A stretch of 64,000 nucleotides of DNA from Paraburkholderia acidipaludis NBRC 101816 (GTDB lineage: Bacteria > Pseudomonadota > Gammaproteobacteria > Burkholderiales > Burkholderiaceae): assembly GCF_000684975.1 (NCBI RefSeq), contig NZ_BAXZ01000011.1, forward strand, positions 23,933 to 87,932. The letters are read 5' to 3'. This document shows, in pieces, positions 9,379 through 17,727 of the stretch (its first letter is position 1; each line of letters starts with the position of its first letter). Under the pieces are notes generated by a model. It had not been told where the DNA came from. It worked only from the letters and a program-made list of their open reading frames with translations, and did no database searches. Made by a program: the position numbers and the translations under genes.

Positions 9379-9858
9379 TTATTGACGTGCGATGGTATTG
9401 GTGCGGCGGATCTTCGCCTGCAGCTGGATCACCCCGTAGACCAAAGCTTCCGCGGTGGGCGGGCAACCCGGCACGTAGACGTCGACCGGCACGATGCGGT
9501 CGCAGCCGCGCACGACCGAGTACGAGTAGTGGTAGTAACCACCGCCGTTGGCGCACGACCCCATCGAGATCACCCAGCGCGGCTCGGCCATCTGGTCGTA
9601 GACCTTGCGCAGCGCGGGCGCCATCTTGTTGCAGAGCGTGCCGGCGACGATCATGACGTCGGACTGGCGCGGGCTGGGACGGAACACCACCCCGAAACGG
9701 TCGAGGTCGTAGCGGGCCGCACCCGCATGCATCATCTCGACCGCGCAACACGCGAGCCCGAACGTCATCGGCCACAGCGAGCCGGTGCGCGTCCAGTTGA
9801 TCAGTTTGTCGGCCGTAGTGGTGACAAACCCTTCCTTCAAGACCCCTTCGATACTCAT
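9379..9858 (-). CDS. nuoB: NADH-quinone oxidoreductase subunit B (NuoB), cluster N2
   Basis: Holds the terminal [4Fe-4S] cluster N2 that reduces quinone in complex I. The 159-residue product shows the unusual tandem cysteines C37-C38 (ACCAVEMMH), C102 ([10 protein letters not shown]) and C132 (VPGCPP), the complete ligand set. It starts at the ATG at 9858 and follows nuoA after 74 bp. Confidence 0.98.
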
Positions 9859-9932
9859 GTGTTTTCCACTCCAGACGGACAGCCCGCAGTGTGCCTGTAG
9901 AGCCGCCCTTACGCTATCCGGCGATTAACCCG

Positions 9933-10292
9933 TCACTCCCAGTCGAGACCACCTTTCTTCCAGATGTAGGCGAAGCCCAGCAGGAATTCGAGCAGGAACA
10001 GCATCATCGACAGGAAACCCGGCCAGCCGATGTCACGCAGGGCCACACCCCACGGAAACAGGAACGCCGTTTCGAGATCGAAGATGATGAAAAGGATGGC
10101 AACCAGGTAGTAGCGTACGTCGAACTTCATCCGCGCGTCTTCGAACGCTTCAAAGCCGCACTCGTAAGGTGAGTTCTTTTCGCTGTCTGGCCGGTTGGGG
10201 CCGAGGATCTTGCCGATGGTGACCAGCGCTACGCCCAGACCAAGACCTACGAGGAGGAACAACAGGACAGGGTAATAGGCAGCGAGGTTCAA
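9933..10292 (-). CDS. nuoA: NADH-quinone oxidoreductase subunit A (NuoA), TTG start
   Basis: First gene of the complex I operon: a 119-residue membrane protein with three helices. The conserved loop YECGFEAFEDARMKFDVRYYL contains the Cys that marks the active/deactive switch loop in this family. Translation most likely begins at a TTG at 10292, preceded by a GAGGA Shine-Dalgarno sequence; the resulting product begins MNLAAYYPVLLF, normal for the genus. A promoter about 80 bp upstream fits a transcript that starts near 10365. Confidence 0.96.
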   Translation of the reverse strand: MNLAAYYPVLLFLLVGLGLGVALVTIGKILGPNRPDSEKNSPYECGFEAFEDARMKFDVRYYLVAILFIIFDLETAFLFPWGVALRDIGWPGFLSMMLFLLEFLLGFAYIWKKGGLDWE

Positions 10293-10371
10293 GGCTATCC
10301 TCTATCGGTTGGTTCAGGGTTCCGCAGAACATGTCGCTCCGCGGGGTTACTTCACGTACTTCGCGCTGCGA

Positions 10372-10400
10372 ACAATAAACGAACACGACGTCAGAAGCAA
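10372..10400 (-). promoter_or_regulatory. Putative sigma-70 promoter of the nuo operon
   Basis: On the minus strand a -35 element TTGCTT (10395-10400) and a -10 element TATTGT (10372-10377) are separated by exactly 17 bp, ahead of nuoA. The -35 hexamer lies in the T-rich tail of the hairpin terminator at 10399-10438, so terminator and promoter overlap. Predicted by eye only. Confidence 0.55.
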
Positions 10401-10438
10401 AAATGCCAGCCCGAGCTGAAGCAAGTGGCTGGCATTTT
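10399..10438 (-). terminator. Rho-independent terminator after the tpiA-secG-tRNA-Leu unit
   Basis: On the minus strand, AAAATGCCAGCC pairs with GGCTGGCATTTT around a 15-base loop and runs into a T tract. It lies 12 bp beyond the tRNA-Leu 3' end and before nuoA, so it would end the upstream transcript and free the tRNA 3' end. Confidence 0.85.
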
Positions 10439-10450
10439 GTAGAATAACAT

Positions 10451-10535
10451 TGGTGCCGACGGCGAGACTCGAACTCGCACAGCTTTCGCCACTACCCCCT
10501 CAAGATAGCGTGTCTACCAATTTCACCACGTCGGC
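10451..10535 (-). tRNA. tRNA-Leu, anticodon GAG
   Basis: This 85-base gene folds as a class II tRNA. The acceptor stem GCCGACG pairs with CGTCGGC, followed by discriminator A and an encoded CCA (10451-10453). The D arm contains AATTGGTAGACA, the anticodon stem is CTATC/GGTAG with loop TTGAGGG (anticodon GAG), there is a long variable arm, and the T arm contains GTTCGAGTC. It reads CUC and CUU codons. It lies between secG and the nuo operon, the arrangement typical of the family. Confidence 0.97.
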
Positions 10536-10648
10536 ACTGCATGCAATCCGGGAGGACAATTTTGTTGAAACCCACGAATCGCTTCAAGACTTAAATTCTA
10601 ACTTGCCTCAGCGATTTGTTCAATGCACAAAAACAAGTTTTTCCAGAT

Positions 10649-11071
10649 TTATTTCGGCACATCGTTACCCGGAGCCGAGCCTGCCGGAGCACTAGCCGTT
10701 GCCGGCGACGCTGCTGCCGGAGCGGATGCGACAGGCGCTGAAACCGCTGCATTTGCAGACGCAGCAGCCGGAGCCGAGGCTACGACGGGGGCGGGAGCCG
10801 CTGCGCCCAACACACCAGCCGAAGGCTTCGCATGATACGACCCCAAGTAGGTTAATGCAAGGGTCGAGGCAAAAAAGACCGTGGCGAGAACCGCGGTCGT
10901 ACGCGAGAGAAAATTCGCGGAACCGCTTGCGCCAAACAGGCTGCCCGACGCGCCGCTACCGAATGCGGCACCCATGTCCGCGCCCTTGCCATGCTGGAGC
11001 AGCACGAGGCCGATTACCCCGATCGCCGACAGAAGCTGAACGACGATAATCAACGTTTTCAAATACAGCAT
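10649..11071 (-). CDS. secG: Preprotein translocase subunit SecG
   Basis: Accessory membrane subunit of the SecYEG protein export channel, 140 residues. Two hydrophobic helices (LIIVVQLLSAIGVIGLVLLQ, then a helix near residue 55) flank the conserved loop HGKGADMGAAFGSGASGSLFG. The ATG at 11071 is chosen because the product then begins directly with the first helix; an in-frame ATG at 11101 adds ten polar residues. The last 60 residues are an Ala/Pro/Ser-rich tail, so the protein is longer than the 110-residue Escherichia coli form. It follows tpiA, as is common in beta-proteobacteria. Confidence 0.95.
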   Translation of the reverse strand: MLYLKTLIIVVQLLSAIGVIGLVLLQHGKGADMGAAFGSGASGSLFGASGSANFLSRTTAVLATVFFASTLALTYLGSYHAKPSAGVLGAAAPAPVVASAPAAASANAAVSAPVASAPAAASPATASAPAGSAPGNDVPK

Positions 11072-11171
11072 CACACTCACCTGAGTCCTGGTTGAACGCA
11101 AGCCGGGTCACGGCCTGCGCATACGCGCCCCGCACGCTCATTCAAGAGCGCGGGCGCAACTTCCTAGCCCT

Positions 11172-11954
11172 TTAACCCGCGACATCCGCGCCCGCCGCAG
11201 CAGCCGCGCAAATCGCGAGAAAATCTCCTGCCTTCAACGAAGCGCCGCCGATCAAGCCGCCGTCGATGTCGGTCTGGCGGAACAGCTCCGCCGCATTCTC
11301 CGGCTTCACGCTGCCGCCGTAGAGCAACAGTACGCCAGCCGCCTGCGCACTCTTCGCCGCAAGCCGCGCGCGCAAGAAGGCATGCACCTGCTGCGCCTGT
11401 TCCGACGTCGCGCTCCGGCCCGTGCCGATGGCCCAGACCGGTTCGTACGCCACAACGATACGCGCGGCCTCGTCTGTCGTCAGCACGGCCAGCACGGCAT
11501 CGAGCTGCGCGCCGACCACCTTCTCAGTCGCGCCCGATTCGCGCTCTTCGAGCGTCTCGCCCACGCAGACAATGGGCGTGAGCCCCGCTGCCAACGCGCG
11601 CTGCGCCTTCGCCGCCACGAGATCCGAGCTTTCGCCGTGACAGGCGCGCCGTTCCGAGTGGCCGACGATCGCATATGCGGCCTCGAAGTCGGCGACCATG
11701 CCTGCCGCAACCTCACCGGTGTACGCGCCCTGCTCGTGCGCCGAAATGTCCTCCGCCCCCCAGGCTACCCGGCTGCCGCCAAGCAGCGCCTGAGCCTGCG
11801 CGAGATACGGGTGCGGCACACACACGCCGACACGCACCTCCAGCGGCAGCGTCTCGGCGCCACGCGCAACACCTTCGAGCAGCGCCGCGTTGACCGCGAG
11901 GCGACCATGCATCTTCCAGTTACCGACTACCAGCTTCGCTCGTTGATTCGACAT
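11172..11954 (-). CDS. tpiA: Triosephosphate isomerase
   Basis: Interconverts dihydroxyacetone phosphate and glyceraldehyde 3-phosphate in glycolysis and gluconeogenesis. The 260-residue product from the ATG at 11954 has the N-terminal VVGNWKMHG (Asn and catalytic Lys), the catalytic His in IVGHSERR, and the catalytic Glu in VAYEPVWAIGTG. The phosphate-binding LLYGGSVKPENA and GGLIGGASL segments complete the fold. A longer reading frame upstream is rejected because it lacks family similarity and overlaps the promoter. Confidence 0.98.
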   Translation of the reverse strand: MSNQRAKLVVGNWKMHGRLAVNAALLEGVARGAETLPLEVRVGVCVPHPYLAQAQALLGGSRVAWGAEDISAHEQGAYTGEVAAGMVADFEAAYAIVGHSERRACHGESSDLVAAKAQRALAAGLTPIVCVGETLEERESGATEKVVGAQLDAVLAVLTTDEAARIVVAYEPVWAIGTGRSATSEQAQQVHAFLRARLAAKSAQAAGVLLLYGGSVKPENAAELFRQTDIDGGLIGGASLKAGDFLAICAAAAAGADVAG

Positions 11955-11992
11955 TGTTTCGGTTGCTGTTAAAAGCGGGCGCAAAACACGCA

Positions 11993-12022
11993 ATTTTACT
12001 GCGCGAAATCGAAATGGGTCAA
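11993..12022 (-). promoter_or_regulatory. Putative sigma-70 promoter of tpiA
   Basis: On the minus strand, -35 TTGACC (12017-12022) and -10 TAAAAT (11993-11998) have an 18-bp spacer and lie about 40 bp upstream of the tpiA ATG. A close match to the consensus in an otherwise GC-rich region. Confidence 0.6.
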
Positions 12023-12071
12023 ACCGCGACGCATCGTTCGCGCCCTTTGTCATCCATAAGGGCGGCGAAAT

Positions 12072-13097
12072 TCAGCCCTGCTGCTCCTGATCGCCCCAAT
12101 CGAGCACGATCTTGCCGATATGTTCGCTGCTTTCCATGAGCGCATGGGCCTCGGCCGCCTGCGCCGCGGGAAACACGCGGAACACGACCGGCTTGATATG
12201 GCCCTCCTCGATCAGCGGCCACACGCGCTCCTTCAGGTCGCGCGCAATCCGCGCCTTGAAATCGACGGGCCGGGCGCGCAGCGTCGACCCCGTAATCGTC
12301 AGTCGCCGACGCATGATCTCGGGCAGATTGATCTCGGCTTTCGCGCCGCCTAGCGTCGCGATCAGGACAATGCGGCCACCGTCGGCCAGCGCGGTCAGCT
12401 CGCGCGGCATATAGCCGCCGCCCACCATGTCGAGGATCACGTCCACGCCGCGATCGTTCGTGAGTGCCTTCACCACGTCGACGAAATCTTCGCTGCGATA
12501 GTTGATCGCCCGTTCCGCGCCCAGTTGCTCGCAGGCGCGGCACTTGTCGTCGGAGCCCGCCGTGACGAAGACGCGATAACCGAGCGCATGCGCCATCTGG
12601 ATCGCCGCCACGCCGATGCCGCTCGAACCGCCCTGCACGAGCAGCGTCTCGTTCGCGCCACCCTCGCCCGCGCCAAGCTGGCCGCGCTGGAACACGTTCG
12701 TCCAGACCGTGAAGAAGGTTTCCGGCAGCGATGCGGCCTCGATGTCCGAGAGCCCCTTCGGCACCGGCAGGCACTGGCCGAGCGGCGCCACGGCGTATTC
12801 GGCGTAGCCGCCGCCCGCGATCAGCGCGCATACGCGGTCGCCACTCTTCAGGCCGAACGGATTGTTCTTCTCGTCGATCGTCCCGCCGACGATTTCACCC
12901 GCCACCTCCAGCCCCGGCAGGTCGGAGACACCCGGCGGAGGCGCATAGGAACCCTTGCGCTGGAACACGTCGGGCCGGTTCACGCCCGCCGCCGCGACCT
13001 TGATCAGCACTTCGCCCGGCTTCGGCTCGGGCATGGGACGCTCGGTCAGCTTGAGCACGTCCGGCGCACCAAATTCGGTAATCTCGACAGCCTTCAT
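12072..13097 (-). CDS. NAD(P)H quinone oxidoreductase, PIG3/zinc-free MDR family
   Basis: Medium-chain dehydrogenase/reductase of the quinone oxidoreductase type, 341 residues from the ATG at 13097. It starts MKAVEITEFGAPDVLKLTER, the normal GroES-like beginning of the family. It has the nucleotide-binding stretch LLVQGGSSGIGVAAIQMAHALG and the motif INYRSEDFVDVVKALT. No zinc-ligand cysteine cluster is visible, as expected for the zeta-crystallin/PIG3 group. The probable activity is one- or two-electron reduction of quinones with NADPH; the true substrate is unknown. It lies between tpiA and pnp and may form its own transcript. Confidence 0.85.
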   Translation of the reverse strand: MKAVEITEFGAPDVLKLTERPMPEPKPGEVLIKVAAAGVNRPDVFQRKGSYAPPPGVSDLPGLEVAGEIVGGTIDEKNNPFGLKSGDRVCALIAGGGYAEYAVAPLGQCLPVPKGLSDIEAASLPETFFTVWTNVFQRGQLGAGEGGANETLLVQGGSSGIGVAAIQMAHALGYRVFVTAGSDDKCRACEQLGAERAINYRSEDFVDVVKALTNDRGVDVILDMVGGGYMPRELTALADGGRIVLIATLGGAKAEINLPEIMRRRLTITGSTLRARPVDFKARIARDLKERVWPLIEEGHIKPVVFRVFPAAQAAEAHALMESSEHIGKIVLDWGDQEQQG

Positions 13098-13180
13098 CTC
13101 GCGTCCCCCTGAGTCTGGATGGCATTGCGCACGCGGCGCCCGCTCCATGCATGAGCAATGCCATACAGACATTCCATCAT

Positions 13181-13217
13181 GAAAAACGGCCGGCGCGCCA
13201 AAGCGCTGCCGGCCGTT
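13181..13217 (-). terminator. Rho-independent terminator of pnp
   Basis: A 10-bp perfect inverted repeat, AACGGCCGGC (13185-13194) with GCCGGCCGTT (13208-13217). On the minus strand it is followed by TTTTT, 14 bp downstream of the pnp stop codon. Confidence 0.85.
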
Positions 13218-13230
13218 ACAGGCTACCGCA

Positions 13231-15393
13231 TTATTGCTGCGGCTCGCCTTGCGGTGCACTGCCGCCGTTGCCGCCATTGGCGGCTGCCTCGTTCAGCAGC
13301 GCCTTGGCCGACAGGCGCACGCGGCCCTTCTCGTCCGTCTGGATGACCTTGACCTTCACGATCTGGCCTTCCTTCAGATAGTCGTTGATGTCCTTGATGC
13401 GCTCGTTGGCGATCTCGGAGATGTGCAGGAGACCATCCTTGCCCGGCAGCAGGTTCACGATCGCGCCGAAGTCCAGCAGCTTGAGGACCGGACCTTCGTA
13501 GATCTGACCCACCTCGACTTCGGCCGTGATGTTTTCGATGCGCTTCTTCGCTTCGGCCATGCCTTCGCTCGACGTGCTCGCGATGGTCACGACGCCGTCG
13601 TCGGAGATGTCGATCGTCGTGCCGGTTTCTTCCGTCAGCGCGCGGATCACCGAACCGCCCTTGCCGATCACGTCGCGGATCTTTTCCGGGTTGATCTTGA
13701 CGGTGATCATGCGCGGCGCGTAAGCCGACAATTCCGTGTTCACGCCCGAAACGGCCGAGGTCATCTTGCCGAGGATGTGCATGCGGCCTTCCTTCGCCTG
13801 TGCGAGCGCGACCTGCATGATTTCCTTGGTGATGCCCTGGATCTTGATGTCCATCTGCAGCGCGGTCACGCCGGCTTCCGTACCCGCCACCTTGAAGTCC
13901 ATGTCGCCGAGGTGATCTTCGTCGCCAAGGATGTCGGTCAGCACGGCAAACTTGTTGCCTTCGAGGATCAGGCCCATCGCAATGCCCGCGACGTGCGCCT
14001 TCATCGGCACGCCGGCGTCCATCAGCGCGAGGCAGCCGCCGCACACCGAAGCCATCGACGACGAACCGTTCGACTCGGTGATTTCCGAGACCACACGGAT
14101 CGAGTAGCCGAACTCTTCGGCGCTCGGCAGGCACGCGACGAGCGCGCGCTTCGCGAGACGGCCGTGGCCGATTTCACGGCGCTTCGGCGAACCCACGCGG
14201 CCCGTTTCGCCGGTCGCGAACGGGGGCATGTTGTAGTGGAGCATGAAGCGGTCGCGGTACTCGCCTTCGAGCGCGTCGATGATCTGCTCGTCGCCCTTGG
14301 TGCCGAGCGTCGCCACGACCAGCGCCTGCGTCTCGCCGCGCGTGAAGAGGGCCGAGCCGTGCGTGCGCGGCAGGACGCCCGTGCGGATCTCGATCGGGCG
14401 CACGGTGCGCGTGTCGCGGCCGTCGATGCGCGGCTCGCCGTTCAGGATCTGCGAACGGACGATCTTCGCTTCGAGGTCGAACAGGATGTTGCCGACCGTG
14501 GCCTTGTCGGCCGCGGTCGTGCCGGCTGCCGCCGCTTCTTCTTCGAGCTTCTTCGAGGTTGCCGAATAGACTTCCTTCAGCTTGGTCGAACGCTGCTGCT
14601 TGTCGCGCAGTTGATACGCGGCCAGCAGTTCGTTGTAGGCGATGTCGGTGACGCGCGCGATCAGCGCCTCGTCCTTCGGTGCCGGCTGCCAGTCCCACTC
14701 GGCCTTGCCGCCGTCACGCACGAGTTCGTGGATGGCGTCGATGGCCGTTTGCATCTGCTCGTGGCCGAACACCACGGCGCCGAGCATCACGTCTTCCGGC
14801 AACTGGTCCGCTTCCGATTCCACCATCAGCACGGCGCGCTCGGTGCCGGCCACGACGAGGTCGAGGCGCGATTCCTTGATCTGGGCGCGCGTCGGGTTCA
14901 ACACGTACTCGTTGTTGATGTAGGCGACGCGAGCGGCGCCCACCGGGCCGTTGAACGGCAGGCCCGAAATCGCCAGCGCGGCCGACGCGCCGATCAGCGC
15001 GGGAATGTCAGCCGGGATTTCCGGGTTGATCGACAGGACGTGGATCACGACCTGGACTTCGTTGTAATAGCCTTCCGGGAACAGCGGACGCAGCGGGCGG
15101 TCGATCAGGCGCGAGATCAGCGTTTCGCCTTCCGACGGACGGCCTTCGCGGCGGAAGAAACCGCCCGGGATCTTGCCGGCCGAGTAGGTCTTTTCGATGT
15201 AATCGACGGTCAGCGGGAAGAAGTCCTGACCCGGCTTGGCGGTCTTCGCGCCGACGACGGTCGCGAGCACGACGGTGTCTTCGACGTCGACGATGACGGC
15301 ACCGCTTGCCTGACGGGCGATTTCACCCGTCTCGAGGCGCACATTGTGCTGGCCCCATTTGAATTCTTTCACGACTTTATTGAACATGGTCAT
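13231..15393 (-). CDS. pnp: Polyribonucleotide nucleotidyltransferase (PNPase)
   Basis: Phosphorolytic 3'-5' exoribonuclease and degradosome partner, 720 residues. The order is RNase PH-like domain 1 (FFRREGRPSEGETLISRLIDRP), a helical linker, and RNase PH domain 2 with SVCGGCLALMDAGVP and the catalytic-site segment LGDEDHLGDMDFKVAGT. KH (INPEKIRDVIGKGGSVIRAL, from about residue 558) and S1 (VGQIYEGPVLKLLDFGAIVN, from about 625) RNA-binding domains follow. It lies directly downstream of rpsO, the arrangement also found in Escherichia coli. The start at 15393 has a nearby second ATG at 15387; either may be used. Confidence 0.98.
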   Translation of the reverse strand: MTMFNKVVKEFKWGQHNVRLETGEIARQASGAVIVDVEDTVVLATVVGAKTAKPGQDFFPLTVDYIEKTYSAGKIPGGFFRREGRPSEGETLISRLIDRPLRPLFPEGYYNEVQVVIHVLSINPEIPADIPALIGASAALAISGLPFNGPVGAARVAYINNEYVLNPTRAQIKESRLDLVVAGTERAVLMVESEADQLPEDVMLGAVVFGHEQMQTAIDAIHELVRDGGKAEWDWQPAPKDEALIARVTDIAYNELLAAYQLRDKQQRSTKLKEVYSATSKKLEEEAAAAGTTAADKATVGNILFDLEAKIVRSQILNGEPRIDGRDTRTVRPIEIRTGVLPRTHGSALFTRGETQALVVATLGTKGDEQIIDALEGEYRDRFMLHYNMPPFATGETGRVGSPKRREIGHGRLAKRALVACLPSAEEFGYSIRVVSEITESNGSSSMASVCGGCLALMDAGVPMKAHVAGIAMGLILEGNKFAVLTDILGDEDHLGDMDFKVAGTEAGVTALQMDIKIQGITKEIMQVALAQAKEGRMHILGKMTSAVSGVNTELSAYAPRMITVKINPEKIRDVIGKGGSVIRALTEETGTTIDISDDGVVTIASTSSEGMAEAKKRIENITAEVEVGQIYEGPVLKLLDFGAIVNLLPGKDGLLHISEIANERIKDINDYLKEGQIVKVKVIQTDEKGRVRLSAKALLNEAAANGGNGGSAPQGEPQQ

Positions 15394-15495
15394 GGTCTAG
15401 TCACTCCTTACTCGTTGTTATGCTGCGTGGCCTGCCATGGGCAGACGACACGGCAATACACGGACCGGTGCCGCGCAGGAAGAGGAGTGTTATGC

Positions 15496-15549
15496 CATTC
15501 CAGCGAATCGCGGGTTAGGCGTGCGCCCGGCGCGTGACCCGCTGGAATG
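15496..15549 (-). promoter_or_regulatory. Long hairpin in the pnp leader, candidate RNase III processing site
   Basis: CATTCCAGCG (15496-15505) pairs perfectly with CGCTGGAATG (15540-15549), and inner GGGTTA/TGACCC-type pairing extends the stem past a bulge. It sits about 100 nt upstream of the pnp start on the transcribed strand. In Escherichia coli a leader hairpin at this place is cut by RNase III and lets PNPase repress its own mRNA. A similar role here is inferred from position and shape. Confidence 0.5.
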
Positions 15550-15697
15550 ACACAAAGCTCTGCCCCGTGGACCGGCCCTGCTGATGCTGCTGTTTTAGCG
15601 GTTTTTTAGCCGCTTATGCGACTCTGGTGCTGCCGATCCGGCCCATGCGCCACGCCTCGCGCGAGAGCGGTGCGGGGTGTCACGAAGCGGACCGTTC

Positions 15698-15737
15698 AAA
15701 AACAAAATGCCTGCATCAGTGGAACTGACACAGGCAT
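15698..15737 (-). terminator. Terminator between rpsO and pnp
   Basis: On the minus strand, ATGCCTG..TCAG pairs with CTGA..CAGGCAT around a short loop and is followed by TTTTGTTTTTG, about 20 bp after the rpsO stop. Read-through would supply part of the pnp message. The rest of the 364-bp interval to pnp holds the leader hairpin and no gene. Confidence 0.85.
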
Positions 15738-15757
15738 CTTTCTGGAAGACCTTCCGG

Positions 15758-16027
15758 TTACTTGCGCAGACCCAGCTTTTCGATCAGCGCGCGGTAACGA
15801 TCGGCGTCCTTGCCCTTCAGGTAGTCGAGCAGCTTGCGGCGGCGGCTCACCATGCGCAGCAGGCCACGGCGGCTGTGGTGATCCTTCGCGTGCGACTTGA
15901 AGTGGCCAGTCAGTTCGTTGATACGCGACGTGAGGAGGGCCACCTGAACTTCGGGCGAACCCGTGTCACCGGTGCCGCGCGCGAATTGCGCGACGATGTC
16001 GGACTTCTTGATATCTGCTACGGACAT
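15758..16027 (-). CDS. rpsO: 30S ribosomal protein S15
   Basis: Primary 16S rRNA-binding protein of the small subunit, 89 residues, the standard length. The product begins MSVADIKKSDIVAQFARGTG and contains the signature HFKSHAKDHHSRRGLLRMVSRR, whose residues contact the central domain of 16S rRNA. The internal ATG at 16027 is chosen over a much longer frame that lacks family similarity. It is followed by a terminator and then pnp. Confidence 0.99.
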   Translation of the reverse strand: MSVADIKKSDIVAQFARGTGDTGSPEVQVALLTSRINELTGHFKSHAKDHHSRRGLLRMVSRRRKLLDYLKGKDADRYRALIEKLGLRK

Positions 16028-16136
16028 TTGCTTTTCCTTTAAAGCTAACGGGCGGTCACGGAAGAAAGGCCGTGCCGTGGATTTACTTCGCCGCGGGCTG
16101 CATTCAGGGATCACATCTTTTTGCGGCGAAGCGCGC

Positions 16137-16165
16137 ATTGTAGCACAGGCCGGATTCGCCGCGAA
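16137..16165 (-). promoter_or_regulatory. Putative promoter of rpsO
   Basis: On the minus strand, -10 TACAAT (16137-16142), preceded by TGTGC as an extended -10-like element, lies 17 bp from a weak -35 TTCGCG (16160-16165). It would start the transcript near 16130, about 100 nt upstream of the S15 start, which leaves room for a regulatory leader. Confidence 0.5.
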
Positions 16166-16179
16166 CCCAGGCGCCCTGC

Positions 16180-17550
16180 TCAGGGCCGATCCATGTGGCA
16201 CGTCGTCGGCGGCACGGTCTGCTGCGGCGCCAATTCCCGCACCGTGCGGAAGCCGTAGCCCGAACCTTCGTTGTCGTAGCGCACGCCCGGCGTGCCCGCC
16301 TTGTCCATTTGCATCACATAAAGGGGTTGGATCACCTGATGGTCGTCGGCCCGCATCCACATCGGATGGAAGCCGCTTTCGTCGCCCATGAAACGCAGCC
16401 CTTCCAGCACCTTCGCCACCGTGGTCGGGTCGGCCGTGCCGGCCTGGGTCATAGCCTGCGCCAGCATCTCGACCAGCATCTCCACGCGCAGCAACGGGTA
16501 ATCGTCCCGCGGCGCCGGGTAGCGCGCGCGGAATGCGGCATACCAGGCGTCGGAGGCGCTGCCGCCGGCATTCGGATGCCAGTCCGCCACCGCGATCACG
16601 CGCTTCACGCCCGCGTCGCCCAGCGCTGCCGGCGCGCCGAGGCTGTTGCCGTAGAACGTGTAGAACTTCGCGTCGAGCCCCTGTTCGCGCGCGGCTTTCA
16701 CCAGCAGCGTGAGGTCGTCGCCCCAGTTGCCCGTGACGACGGCGTCGGCGCCGGAGGCGCGGATCTTCGCAATGTAAGGCGTGAAGTCCTTGACGCGGCC
16801 GATCGGGTGGAATTCGTCGCCCACGATCGCGATGTCCGGCCGCCGCCGGGTGAGCGCCGTGCGCGCGAGCGTGCTCACATCGTGACCAAAGCTGTAATCC
16901 TGGTTCAGCAGATAGACCCTCCTGATGGAGCGATCGGCGGCGATCACATCCGCGAGCGCATCCATGCGCATGCCGGCGTGAGCGTCGAAGCGGAAATGCC
17001 AGAAGCTGCAGTTCGCGTTCGTGAGCGCGGGGTCGTCGGCGGAATAGTTGAGGAAGACCTGGCGGTTATCCGGCTCGCGCGCGTTCTGGCGCTCGACGGC
17101 TGTCACGAGCGCCGCCGCCACCGCCGAGCTGTTGCCCTGAAGGACGAAGCCGATGTGCCGGTCGGCGGCGGCGTGCAACTGGATCAGCGCCGTCGCCGCG
17201 CTGCCCTTGCTGTCGAGCACGACCAGCTCGAGCGGATGCCGGCCGTCGCGCAGCGTCACGCCGCCGCGCGCGTTCACGCGCTCCACGCCGAAGCGAAGAC
17301 TGCGCTCGACGGCGGCGCCGGCGTCGGCAAACGGTCCCGACATGCCCTCGATCAACGCGAGCTGGATCGGCGCGCCTGGCGGATCCTGCGCCTCGGCCGC
17401 CTGAGCGGACGACGCGCCCGCCGATGCGGCGACAAGTGCGACCCCAGGCGCAGCCCCAAGCGCGACCCCAAGCGCAGTCCCGAACGTCATCGCAAGCGCG
17501 ATCACCTGTGCCCGCAGCCCCGTCGCCGCTCGACCGATTCGTGCCTTCAT
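16180..17550 (-). CDS. ABC transporter substrate-binding protein, branched-chain amino acid type (orphan)
   Basis: Periplasmic binding protein of the LivJ/leucine-binding class, 456 residues from the ATG at 17550. A long signal peptide rich in Ala/Val runs to about residue 50 (ending near ASSAQAAEAQ). The mature part has IQLALIEGMSGPFADAGAAVERSLRFGVERVNARGG-type similarity to the family N-lobe, and later a typical VLEGLRFMGDESGFHPMWMR region. The transported ligand cannot be told. No permease or ATPase gene is nearby. It could also act as an extracytoplasmic sensor. A much longer upstream frame is rejected. Confidence 0.85.
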   Translation of the reverse strand: MKARIGRAATGLRAQVIALAMTFGTALGVALGAAPGVALVAASAGASSAQAAEAQDPPGAPIQLALIEGMSGPFADAGAAVERSLRFGVERVNARGGVTLRDGRHPLELVVLDSKGSAATALIQLHAAADRHIGFVLQGNSSAVAAALVTAVERQNAREPDNRQVFLNYSADDPALTNANCSFWHFRFDAHAGMRMDALADVIAADRSIRRVYLLNQDYSFGHDVSTLARTALTRRRPDIAIVGDEFHPIGRVKDFTPYIAKIRASGADAVVTGNWGDDLTLLVKAAREQGLDAKFYTFYGNSLGAPAALGDAGVKRVIAVADWHPNAGGSASDAWYAAFRARYPAPRDDYPLLRVEMLVEMLAQAMTQAGTADPTTVAKVLEGLRFMGDESGFHPMWMRADDHQVIQPLYVMQMDKAGTPGVRYDNEGSGYGFRTVRELAPQQTVPPTTCHMDRP

Positions 17551-17727
17551 CCCCTCTTCCTCCAATGTCGCGCCCGCCCCCATGCGGCCCAATGCGATAC
17601 CCGGCGCGGACGAAGCGCGGATCATAGGATGCGGGGTGTCAATGCCGCAAGCCCAGGCGCCATTGCGTGTCAAAATAGGGCATTGATAACAATGGCGTTC
17701 TTCGGAACATAGCCTTTGGGAGATTCC

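Noticed and set aside
13234..15537. Plus-strand open frame of 767 codons opposite pnp
   Set aside because: Same antisense artefact; the minus strand encodes full-length PNPase.
15590..15618. AGCGG/CCGCT inverted repeat around a T-rich loop upstream of pnp as a terminator
   Set aside because: The T run lies in the loop and not after the stem, and pnp must be transcribed through it.
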